Translations under genes and position numbers: made by a program
In this document: one piece after another, positions 19,382-27,117 of the stretch
How the letters are laid out: every line of letters starts with the position of its first letter
Numbering within the stretch: the stretch's first letter is position 1
Assembly (NCBI GenBank): GCA_945874105.1
Contig: CAMCFJ010000009.1
Coordinates: 1 to 64,000 of the forward strand
Length of the DNA stretch: 64,000 nucleotides
Reading direction: 5' to 3'
Source: Candidatus Nitrotoga sp. CP45
GTDB taxonomy: Bacteria; Pseudomonadota; Gammaproteobacteria; Burkholderiales; Gallionellaceae
Notes under the pieces: model-generated
Databases searched by the model: none
Seen by the model: the letters and a program-made list of their open reading frames with translations, nothing else
What the model was told of the DNA's origin: nothing

Positions 19382-21370
19382 TCAGCCTAACATCGCCTTC
19401 AATCGAGCTAGTTTAGCCATCCCCACATCTTTGCTTACTTCGGGTGTGCTGCCTGTTGGTAATACACCCGAAAAGATTAGTTCATCTGCGGGCAATTCTT
19501 GCAAGAAGCGGCTTGCTTCGCATACTCGCCATTCTTTTCCGAGTTTGCGTTTGGTGCAATAGCTGATTTGCAGCGAGCGTTCTGCGCGAGTTATGCCTAC
19601 GTACATCAGGCGACGTTCTTCCTCAATCTGTTCCGGTTGCTCGCTTTGGTGGTGCGGCAGGGTGCCTTCTTCCACGCCAACCATGAACACATGGCCGAAT
19701 TCCAGACCCTTGGCCGCATGCAGAGTGGATAATGAAACTGCATCCGCTTCTTCTTCGCGGGATTCGAGCAGATTCATCAGCGCGATGGTTTGTGTCATCG
19801 CCAGTAACGTTTTGTCGTCGGCTTCCGATTTGCGGTTGATCCAGCCGACAAAATCCGTAACATTCGCCCATTTGCTTTCCGCCTGACGCGGTTCATGGCT
19901 GTCGAAAAGCCATGCCTCGTAATCGATCGCGCTCATTAAATCTGCCATCACCGTTGCGCACTCCTCCTTGTCGGCACGCGCTTCCATGCGATTAATGAAA
20001 TTGCAAAAGGTTAGTAACTCTTCATGTTGTCGCGCAGGAAGTTGATGTGCCATGGCGCTCTCGAAAGCTGCTGCGAACAAGCTGATATTGCGTGTGCCGG
20101 CATAGCTAGCAAGCTTCTCCAGTGTCTGGTTGCCGATACCTCGTTTAGGCGTGGTAATGGCGCGAATGAAGGCCGGATCATCATCCGTGTTTGCAATTAA
20201 GCGCAAATAGGCAGTGAGATCTTTGATCTCCGCGCGATCGAAGAAGGAGCTGCCACCACTGACGGTATAAGGCACTTTCTGCCCACGCAGTTGTTCCTCA
20301 AAAGTACGCGATAAGTGGTTGCTGCGATACAGGATGGCATAGTCGGAAAAGCGTGTATTGTGTTCAAATTTATGGGCCAGCAAACGCATTACTACGGACT
20401 CTGCTTCGTTCTCGCCGTCCTTGGCTGCGAAGATGCGGATAGGGTCGCCCGGTCCATGATCGCTCCACAATTTTTTTTCAAATAGCTTGGTGTTGTTGCG
20501 TATTAAATGATTGGCACAGGTCAAAATACGTTGCGAAGAGCGGTAGTTCTGTTCCAGCTTGATGACGCGCAAATTCACGTGGTCATTTTGTAAATTCTGT
20601 AAATTCGCAGTGCTCGCTCCGCGCCAGGCGTAGATCGCCTGATCATCGTCGCCCACTGCCGTCAGTGCTGCGCGACTGCCAGCCAGCAAGCGGGTCATTT
20701 GATACTGGCAATCATTGGTATCCTGATATTCGTCGATCAACAAATAGCGAAAACGTTGCTGCCAGCGGAGCAGGGCTTCAGGAAAACCCTGAAATAAATC
20801 CACTGGCAAACGGATCAAATCATCAAAATCCATCGCCTGATAGGCGCGTAATGTTTCCTGATAACGCGCATAAAGTAATGCCATGCGTTGATCTGCTTCG
20901 TTTTCCACCAGACTTAACGCTTGTTCCGGCGAGGTGAAAGAGGATTTCCATTTGGACATCACGCTTTGTGCGATACGGATATCTTGCTTGTCCGGTGCAC
21001 CCAACAGCTCACTGATGATCTTTGCGGTGTCAGCACTATCGAAGATGGAAAACTGTTTTTTGTAGCCAAGCAGACCAGCCTCCTCACGCAAGATTTGCAT
21101 ACCCAGCGCATGAAAGGTGCTAATGGTTAAACCCTTGGTATTGCGCCCGGATAACAGCTTGCCCACACGCTCACGCATTTCATTCGCAGCCTTGTTGGTG
21201 AAGGTGATTGCGGCGATGTTGCGCGGCGCATAGCCGCATTGTTCAATCAGATAGGCAAGCTTATGAGTGATAACACGCGTTTTGCCGCTGCCTGCGCCAG
21301 CCAGCACCAACAGGGGGCCATCCAGATATTTAACTGCTTCGTATTGAGAGGGGTTGAGTTTGCTCAGCAT
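19382..21370 (-). CDS. rep: ATP-dependent DNA helicase Rep
   Basis: The 662-aa superfamily 1A helicase moves 3' to 5' on single-stranded DNA and assists replication forks. It carries Walker A (AGAGSGKTRV, near residue 25), the Q-like motif LNPSQYEAVKYLDGP, motif II DEYQDTN, motif III VGDDDQAIYAWRGA, motif IV RVIKLEQNYRSS and motif VI STLHAAKGLEF/MYVGITRAERSL. Length and the start MLSKLNPSQ fit Rep better than UvrD. It is transcribed toward rlmB. Confidence 0.93.
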   Translation of the reverse strand: MLSKLNPSQYEAVKYLDGPLLVLAGAGSGKTRVITHKLAYLIEQCGYAPRNIAAITFTNKAANEMRERVGKLLSGRNTKGLTISTFHALGMQILREEAGLLGYKKQFSIFDSADTAKIISELLGAPDKQDIRIAQSVMSKWKSSFTSPEQALSLVENEADQRMALLYARYQETLRAYQAMDFDDLIRLPVDLFQGFPEALLRWQQRFRYLLIDEYQDTNDCQYQMTRLLAGSRAALTAVGDDDQAIYAWRGASTANLQNLQNDHVNLRVIKLEQNYRSSQRILTCANHLIRNNTKLFEKKLWSDHGPGDPIRIFAAKDGENEAESVVMRLLAHKFEHNTRFSDYAILYRSNHLSRTFEEQLRGQKVPYTVSGGSSFFDRAEIKDLTAYLRLIANTDDDPAFIRAITTPKRGIGNQTLEKLASYAGTRNISLFAAAFESAMAHQLPARQHEELLTFCNFINRMEARADKEECATVMADLMSAIDYEAWLFDSHEPRQAESKWANVTDFVGWINRKSEADDKTLLAMTQTIALMNLLESREEEADAVSLSTLHAAKGLEFGHVFMVGVEEGTLPHHQSEQPEQIEEERRLMYVGITRAERSLQISYCTKRKLGKEWRVCEASRFLQELPADELIFSGVLPTGSTPEVSKDVGMAKLARLKAMLG

Positions 21371-21492
21371 TAGGACACCTCTAAAAAATCCAAATTTCTT
21401 CCCGGCTGACGCTGTGAAAAATGGGTGTTTGCGGCGATACTCAAAGATGAAATGATCAGGCTAGCGGGAATGCTTTGATGGGCTGAGCAAAA

Positions 21493-22404
21493 CTACAACG
21501 GAAAGTCAGATTGTGCATTGAATGGAAACTTTGTTTTGACCAGTTCCACGATCGCAGCACCGATTTTATTTCCATGCGGTACCGTGAGTGCTTGTACTGT
21601 CATTTCCAGCGCGTTATCAAGCACGGCCCACTTATTCATCCATTCTTGAGAGAGCGGCACGCCGGGTAGTTGAAGCGCCGGAATAAGTCGATGTGCCATC
21701 CAGCAGACTTCGAAATATAGATTCACAAACATAGCGAACTGTTCCGCGTCGAATCGGGGCAGAGCTGGTTGCAGCTCAGTTCCTTTCATAAAGCCCAGTG
21801 TAGCAGCAAGCGACAAATGGACGCCGTGGACTTCGGAATGAAATAATGCATCCCAATTACTAAGTTCATCTTGTGTTTGCTGTGTCAGGCCACTCTCTTT
21901 TCCGGTCATTTTTTGGCATATGTCAAACTCTGTACGCTTGCGTAGCTCTCGCACCTGCGCGATATCAACCGGTTTGCCTGGAGTTACACCATCAACGCTA
22001 TAGAAGTCTGTAACTTTTTGTAGGGCAGCAGAGGACAGCACAAGGTCGTTGAAAACATCCTGAAGTAGCGTGTAGGCTTGATAAGGATATCCGCATATCG
22101 CGACTCGATCAGCGCCACATAAAGATTTAAAACTGTAAATCAATCGAGTGACGAAAATTTCATGAAGCTCGGAGAGTGGCTCCGTCATGTTTTTTCGGCT
22201 AGCCGGATTGATTAATTCGACCGTTTCAAGAAAAAAACACTTGAAGGCATCCGACAGGGCAAGATACACAGTGTACTGAAGAATTGCTCGCTGATGTCTT
22301 TGCTCTGCATCGGAAAGAAGGCGAGCACGGCCATACAGCATGCCATCATTTTCCGAAATGGCATCAAGCTGCTTAACGAAATCTTCAAGAGATGGTGAGG
22401 TCAT
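21493..22404 (-). CDS. Hypothetical protein, 303 aa
   Basis: I do not recognise this family. The protein is soluble and largely helical by composition, with no signal peptide or membrane segment and no nucleotide-binding motif. It contains HSEVHGVHLSLAATLGFMKG and a C-terminal FEVCWMAHRLIPALQLPG segment. Its ATG overlaps the TGA of the 47-aa small gene upstream (ATGA), so the two are translationally coupled. It sits between rep and the tRNA cluster, a common place for strain-specific genes. Confidence 0.6.
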   Translation of the reverse strand: MTSPSLEDFVKQLDAISENDGMLYGRARLLSDAEQRHQRAILQYTVYLALSDAFKCFFLETVELINPASRKNMTEPLSELHEIFVTRLIYSFKSLCGADRVAICGYPYQAYTLLQDVFNDLVLSSAALQKVTDFYSVDGVTPGKPVDIAQVRELRKRTEFDICQKMTGKESGLTQQTQDELSNWDALFHSEVHGVHLSLAATLGFMKGTELQPALPRFDAEQFAMFVNLYFEVCWMAHRLIPALQLPGVPLSQEWMNKWAVLDNALEMTVQALTVPHGNKIGAAIVELVKTKFPFNAQSDFPL

Positions 22405-22544
22405 AGTCTATGTTGCCCGGTAGTATTTTCAGCTGATTGTGATCTTGGGTTCGCAGAGCTAACCGTAAGAATGTCGCCGTTAATTTTGGCGGCAGCCTTG
22501 AAAGTCCGATCATTGCATTTAATTTCAATATCGAAATTATTCAT
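22401..22544 (-). CDS. Small protein of 47 aa, coupled to the downstream hypothetical gene
   Basis: ATG 22544 is preceded by a strong ribosome binding site (GGAGAGGG, 4-nt gap). The product starts MNNFDIEIKCNDRTFKAAAK and ends TTGQHRL. Its TGA overlaps the next ATG in ATGA form. Strong start signal and coupling are the evidence for a real gene; no family recognised. The N-terminal half looks like two beta strands (FDIEIKCNDRTFKAAAKING). Confidence 0.6.
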   Translation of the reverse strand: MNNFDIEIKCNDRTFKAAAKINGDILTVSSANPRSQSAENTTGQHRL

Positions 22545-22634
22545 TGACCCTCTCCGGTTGCTTACATAGTGCTTACGTGAGATGTCGTTACAGTCGCCAG
22601 AAAAATTAGCAAATTCTGTAACTTGTTGATTGTT

Positions 22635-22723
22635 TGGTGCCCGGGACCGGACTTGAACCGGTACAGCCGTTTCCAGCCGACGGATTTTAAGTCCGTTGTG
22701 TCTACCAATTTCACCACCCGGGC
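22635..22723 (-). tRNA. tRNA-Leu (anticodon TAA)
   Basis: The 89-nt minus-strand sequence has acceptor GCCCGGG pairing with CCCGGGC, anticodon loop CTTAAAA giving TAA, a long variable arm typical of leucine tRNA, T-loop GGTTCAAGTCC and encoded CCA. Confidence 0.95.
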
Positions 22724-22867
22724 GAGATAAAGCAAGTTTTGAGTGAGGGTTATTAACAGACTCATTTCACGGTGTGCATTATACAGAGATGCCTGTCACG
22801 TTAGCAAAAACATCGTGGTTTTCCTCAATCAAACCGGGTAATTGGTGAATTAACTTATGCCGTTTTC

Positions 22868-22895
22868 TTGACACTGATAGCAATATCTTTATAAT
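22868..22895 (+). promoter_or_regulatory. Consensus sigma-70 promoter for the tRNA-Gly/Cys/Pro cluster
   Basis: TTGACA (22868-22873) and TATAAT (22890-22895) are both perfect consensus hexamers, 16 bp apart, and end 16 bp before the first base of tRNA-Gly. The three plus-strand tRNA genes that follow are closely spaced and could be one transcript. Confidence 0.85.
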
Positions 22896-22911
22896 GCGGA
22901 CTTCGTTTTTT

Positions 22912-22987
<76 letters not shown>

Positions 22988-23043
22988 CCTTCTTGGGAGA
23001 GTATCTTTCTTTCCCTCATTTTTGCTTAAAGCATGCGTAACAT

Positions 23044-23117
23044 GGCGGGGTGGCAGAGTGGTCATGCAGCGGCCTGCAAAGCCGTGTACGCCGGTTCGAT
23101 TCCGACCCCCGCCTCCA
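23044..23117 (+). tRNA. tRNA-Cys (anticodon GCA)
   Basis: A 74-nt tRNA: acceptor GGCGGGG pairs with CCCCGCC, anticodon loop CTGCAAA giving GCA, T-arm CCGGTTCGATTCCG, encoded CCA. Confidence 0.95.
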
Positions 23118-23184
23118 TCTTCAAGTGTACTTTCCCCAAATTTTTATCCGTGGATTTTTGTTGCTCTGTTATAATTTGCACCTT

Positions 23185-23261
<77 letters not shown>

Positions 23262-23339
23262 TATAATCAAGGTGTTAGGATATAAATCTAGCTCCGTTGT
23301 TTTTTCTGTAGTCAAAAACGTACCACTTTCCAATAAATC

Positions 23340-24335
23340 TTAAGCCAAAACAGCAGGCTTGCGATCTACCCATTGTGCAAGATGTTCACTGGACAGGTGC
23401 GCATACTTCTGCACCATCTCCGGTGATGACCATCCGCCCAATTCCTGCAATACATGCATCGGAGTGCCTTCTTGAATGTGCCAGCTTGCCCAAGTGTGCC
23501 TGAGATCATGCCAGCGAAAATTCTCGATGCCTGTTCGCTTTAATGCCTTGTGCCATGCCTTGGTGTTCACATGAGAAACGGACATGCCGTTGAAGGTGAA
23601 CACATAAGCTAGATGCTTGCCGATCTGTTTGTGCAGCACTAAAACCGCTGCGCTTGACAGTGGAACGGGAATCGCTTTTCTGGCCTTGGCTTGATCGGGG
23701 TGTATCCATGCCGTTTTGCGCAATAAATCCACCTGTGACCATTGCAGACCAGTGACATTGGAACGCCGCAAGCCTGTTTCCAGACTGAATCGCGCCATGT
23801 CAGCAAGATGCAAAGGCAATTCGGTAATCAGCCGGTCAGCTTCATTCCGAGTTAGCCAGCGCACTCGCTTGGTCGGTTCCGGCAGCATACGCACCACCGG
23901 AGCACGATCCAGCCATTCCCATTCATTGCAGGCTTTCCTGAGAATTGCCCGGACAACTTCCTGCATACGATTGACCGTTGAGTTTGCGACCCCTTCGGCT
24001 TGCTTCGCGGCAGAAATCCTGTCCAGCACATCTCGTTTGATTGCCTGCAATTCGATGCCTGTCAGATATTGATCCAGCCAGCGCAAATGATAAATGTCGC
24101 TGACCTGCGAGGCTTTATGTTTCGTCTCGCCCAGATACTTAACAACAGCATCGTTCCACTTGTAGATCGGCTTGGCTCCTAGCCTTTCCTGCTCCCACAA
24201 GGACGACTTCAGCTTTGCTTCGTACTCTTCCGCTTTATCGCGGACGGGAGTGCCAGAACTTTGCTGTACTCGCTTGCCCTTGTGGGTGAAACGAACCCAC
24301 CAGACTGATGAGTCCTCACGCTTGTAGAGTGACAT
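23340..24335 (-). CDS. int: Tyrosine-type site-specific integrase
   Basis: The 331-aa recombinase would integrate and excise the surrounding element at tRNA-Pro. The catalytic domain shows the first arginine in SLETGLRRSNVTGLQW (near residue 190), HDLRHTW (about 276-282) and the nucleophile tyrosine in VQKYAHLS (about 311). The N-terminal part has the SAM-like core-binding domain. It lies 79 bp from the tRNA and reads toward it. Its 5' 127 nt overlap the HTH gene in another frame, so the two are probably translated from one transcript. Confidence 0.93.
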   Translation of the reverse strand: MSLYKREDSSVWWVRFTHKGKRVQQSSGTPVRDKAEEYEAKLKSSLWEQERLGAKPIYKWNDAVVKYLGETKHKASQVSDIYHLRWLDQYLTGIELQAIKRDVLDRISAAKQAEGVANSTVNRMQEVVRAILRKACNEWEWLDRAPVVRMLPEPTKRVRWLTRNEADRLITELPLHLADMARFSLETGLRRSNVTGLQWSQVDLLRKTAWIHPDQAKARKAIPVPLSSAAVLVLHKQIGKHLAYVFTFNGMSVSHVNTKAWHKALKRTGIENFRWHDLRHTWASWHIQEGTPMHVLQELGGWSSPEMVQKYAHLSSEHLAQWVDRKPAVLA

Positions 24336-24541
24336 GGTAAATTCTCCTTTGTGTCACCTTCCAGCGTTCGCCACTTGGAAGAATAGAGCGAACGCAGGTA
24401 CGACACAAGGTCTTCTTGGATGAATGCCCAGCACTTGCCGGGCTTGGCTGCTGGTATCTCGCCAGAACGTGCCTTGGCTTGAACCGTGACAGGGTGCATT
24501 TTTAGAAATGCGGCGGCTTCTTGTAGATTCAAGATTTGCAT
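24209..24541 (-). CDS. Helix-turn-helix protein, possible excisionase (AlpA-like)
   Basis: A 110-aa protein with a MerR/AlpA-type winged helix at its N-terminus (MQILNLQEAAAFLKMHPVTV, then ARSGEIPAAKPGKCWAFI), the form used by excisionases and by regulators of integrated elements. The C-terminal 40 residues are low in structure and are encoded over the integrase start region in another frame. It starts 2 bp after the Rep stop, giving the order rep-HTH-int in one operon. A role in excision or in controlling int is inference. Confidence 0.75.
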   Translation of the reverse strand: MQILNLQEAAAFLKMHPVTVQAKARSGEIPAAKPGKCWAFIQEDLVSYLRSLYSSKWRTLEGDTKENLPCHSTSVRTHQSGGFVSPTRASEYSKVLALPSAIKRKSTKQS

Positions 24542-24543
24542 CT

Positions 24544-25926
24544 CTAACCGCCTTTAGATGCCTTGCGATAAGCTTCAGCAGCAATTTCAGTTTCTAGTCG
24601 CTTTTGTTCTTCGAGTCTTCGTTCTTCGTCAGAGTTATTCGAAAGTGTGTTGAACTCTCTTGCACGCAGACGGACTTTCTCAAGTAAAAATTCTTCCGCA
24701 GCCAACCCCATAAATTGCCCGCTAGTTTGCAAATACGCATAGAAGTCGTAAAGAAAACGATCAAGACCATTCCCATAATTCGTAATGCCATACTTTGCCA
24801 TGTACGAAGCAATCGAACTTGCCCCCAAAGAAAATATCCTTTTATCGTCTGGTAATCGTGTTGCCTTGAATGACCTTGTAAGCGCCCCTCCATCGGTTTC
24901 CCAGTCAATTGAAGATAGATATGCCCATAGAGGATGAACAGGCCATCGGGAACGCGTCTGGTCGTCTGGATTAGGCAGGGTCAGGCGCAACCACTCTGTT
25001 GAGGCGTAGCTCCAGAGGCCGTTCAGATTCGCCAATACACTGTCGAGACTTACAAGGCCATGCTGTGCCAATACTTCACGCCTGAATTGAAATTCCACGC
25101 GCCAGATGGATTCGTCACTCTTCCACCCTGCTGCTTGCCATAACGGGATAAGGTCACCACGACCACTGCTAAATGTTTCCAGCAATTTGTTATATAAACG
25201 GCAAGCCATGATGCCACCCAGACCAACAGTCCAGCCTGTGAACTGTTCCGCTACAGCGTAGGCAGCTATGTTTTTGCCGCGAGTTACCCATGCTTTACGA
25301 TCCCATGACTCCATGTCTTCATTGGAGACAAAATCAGCACATAGATCGAGGCGGCTAACGTGAGCAGAATCGGTGAGCTTGCCCAACTCTTCCAAAATTG
25401 AGCGCAAGTGTATTTCTGCTTCTTTGGGTGTGACGCTAGATAGATACTGCGAAGATAGCTTTACATAGGCCATAGGCGTTCGTTTACTGGCTCTAGATAG
25501 GCTAATGCGGAATGCACCATCTTCTAGGACGTATGGGAACACCGACGAGCCTTTATCCTTGACCTCGAAGATATGACCCGCAATGGAGTATTGCGCAAGA
25601 GCTTGCTGATCTATTTCGGTATGTTGGGCGAGTTGCTTGAGCTTGGTTAAATGTTCCTGAACCGGCGGGAAAATCTCACCCTGATAGGAAAGATAAAGAC
25701 TATCAACCCCAAACCTTAAAAGCTTGAAATACTCATTATTGCTGTTATAGGGTTCTCTGTTAGTAGGCGTCGAACCCTTTGCCACCTCGACACGAGTCCG
25801 GTCGGCCGCACCGCGCACGCTGGCGCGTGCACCCGTGCGACCGGCCGGACTCGTGTCTGCGGCGGCTTGAATGGTTGTATCGCTCTCTGAACCGAGAGAC
25901 TGACGATCTGTTGATTTTTTCTGCAT
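24544..25926 (-). CDS. Replication initiation protein, Rep_trans-like (rolling-circle type)
   Basis: The 460-aa protein has the signatures I associate with the Rep_trans family (pT181 RepC, MobT): HVSRLDLCADF (near residue 195), CRLYNKLLETF (near 255) and IWRVEFQFRREVL (near 285). Such proteins nick one strand of an origin to start rolling-circle replication. The N-terminal 55 residues are low-complexity, and the DNA encoding them forms a 69-nt palindrome (25789-25857). I chose ATG 25926 because AAGGAG precedes it at 7 nt; an ATG at 25944 is less well placed. A helical, charged tail ends the protein. Assignment is by motif only. Confidence 0.65.
   Translation of the reverse strand: MQKKSTDRQSLGSESDTTIQAAADTSPAGRTGARASVRGAADRTRVEVAKGSTPTNREPYNSNNEYFKLLRFGVDSLYLSYQGEIFPPVQEHLTKLKQLAQHTEIDQQALAQYSIAGHIFEVKDKGSSVFPYVLEDGAFRISLSRASKRTPMAYVKLSSQYLSSVTPKEAEIHLRSILEELGKLTDSAHVSRLDLCADFVSNEDMESWDRKAWVTRGKNIAAYAVAEQFTGWTVGLGGIMACRLYNKLLETFSSGRGDLIPLWQAAGWKSDESIWRVEFQFRREVLAQHGLVSLDSVLANLNGLWSYASTEWLRLTLPNPDDQTRSRWPVHPLWAYLSSIDWETDGGALTRSFKATRLPDDKRIFSLGASSIASYMAKYGITNYGNGLDRFLYDFYAYLQTSGQFMGLAAEEFLLEKVRLRAREFNTLSNNSDEERRLEEQKRLETEIAAEAYRKASKGG
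25789..25857. repeat. Long GC-rich palindrome inside rep, candidate double-strand origin
   Basis: Arms of 23 bp, GACACGAGTCCGGTCGGCCG (plus CAC) and its near-complement ending GGCCGGACTCGTGTC, differ at two positions. The 23-nt centre contains a second hairpin, GCACGC-TGGC-GCGTGC. It is much more GC-rich than its surroundings. In pT181-type plasmids the nicking origin is a palindrome within the 5' part of the rep gene, which is where this lies. Confidence 0.6.
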
Positions 25927-26026
25927 GATAAACTCCTTGACCATTGGCGGACATGCGATTGCTTTCCGCTACTGACAAGGAATTTATGCTTCAGGAAGGA
26001 TTGATTCGAGGCACTAAAAAATAATT

Positions 26027-26929
26027 TCAGTGCCTTGACCTTTTGTTGATAGTCTGAAACTCGCGATATTCGCGTAAGCGCTTAGACAAATAACCGACAT
26101 CCTCTATTCTGTTCTCGTAACCACCAACACCTGCATCCTCACAAATATCAAGAATTTCACGGTGCTTGAGCGATCCGTCCAGATAGCCGCCTTCATCCAA
26201 AAAGGCGAAAGTCAGCCACAGAGTTTTGTAGCGTATTTTACTGCGTAGGAGTGGACTTGTGAGACGATAGTGCAACTTGTCCAGGAAGCCTACTTCACCG
26301 CCTGAAATTGCTTTTTCATAACGTTCCTTGAAGTAGGGTAAGGCCGACAAAATACGCTTGTCAATCTGCACGGCAAGGCAATATGCGTCGTCATCGCCTC
26401 GTTCTGCCGCCGGTACCAAGTCAGTCATTTTGCGCCCATGAACCATAATGGCAATAGTGTTAAAGAAAGCTGCAAAGAATGCAGACATGCTAATCCGGGT
26501 CTGTTTAATAAATTCAGCTTGTTCTTCCGGTTTAAGTTCGCCGAATTCCTTATTTACATCCTGTTCCTTTTGTGGGGTGTCCGGCAGATTCTCTAAAATG
26601 GTATCGGTGGACTCACCCATAAACTGGATTAGTTCTTCTGCGCAGCATACTTGCTCATCCTGGGACATCAGTTTGAATTTTGTGCCCAATTCATTTATTT
26701 GTTCGGCTGGCATATAAGCTAAAAACAACATCTTAATAAATATTTCCTCGCTTCTATAGAGTTCAGGATAATTGTGGATTTTGAGCCTATCTACCAATTC
26801 AGCCATTTTGGGAGGAAGGCTGATCCAGCCACCATGCTGTTCAATGTAAATCAGCATTTCTTCATACTCAGGGATGTTTTCCTTGAGAGATGAGGAAATG
26901 AATTCGCGAGTGAGTTTCAGTCGTTGCAC
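26027..26929 (-). CDS. Hypothetical protein, 300 aa
   Basis: I do not recognise a family. The product is soluble, rich in charged helices, and without a signal peptide. It contains KMLFLAYMPAEQINELG and a possible short amphipathic or membrane-touching stretch AFFAAFFNTIAIMVHG (about residues 152-167). It lies 100 bp upstream of rep on the same strand and may belong to the replication or stability module of the element. It is transcribed divergently from the RM operon. Confidence 0.6.
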   Translation of the reverse strand: MQRLKLTREFISSSLKENIPEYEEMLIYIEQHGGWISLPPKMAELVDRLKIHNYPELYRSEEIFIKMLFLAYMPAEQINELGTKFKLMSQDEQVCCAEELIQFMGESTDTILENLPDTPQKEQDVNKEFGELKPEEQAEFIKQTRISMSAFFAAFFNTIAIMVHGRKMTDLVPAAERGDDDAYCLAVQIDKRILSALPYFKERYEKAISGGEVGFLDKLHYRLTSPLLRSKIRYKTLWLTFAFLDEGGYLDGSLKHREILDICEDAGVGGYENRIEDVGYLSKRLREYREFQTINKRSRH

Positions 26930-27011
26930 TTAAAGGGCTTGGGCTAATTTTGCGGGAGGCGCCGCATACTATACACTGGCGCGCAAATAGAAACACACAG
27001 GGGCGGGGACG

Positions 27012-27113
27012 GTGGCTGTTAACGCGATATACAAGGACTATCTGGCTAAAATATTGAAAAAGCCTTTCCGCTTTTCGTCGCCCATTGGCGCGGATGTGCT
27101 AAGTGGGAAGTAG
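27012..27113 (+). other. Possible 33-aa upstream ORF before the RM gene
   Basis: GTG 27012 opens a frame MAVNAIYKDYLAKILKKPFR (plus 13 residues) ending at TAG 27111-27113, 4 bp before the RM ATG. A G-rich stretch (GGGGCGGGGAC) precedes it. It could be a leader peptide whose translation feeds the RM start, a gene remnant, or chance. Confidence 0.25.
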
Positions 27114-27117
27114 TTTG

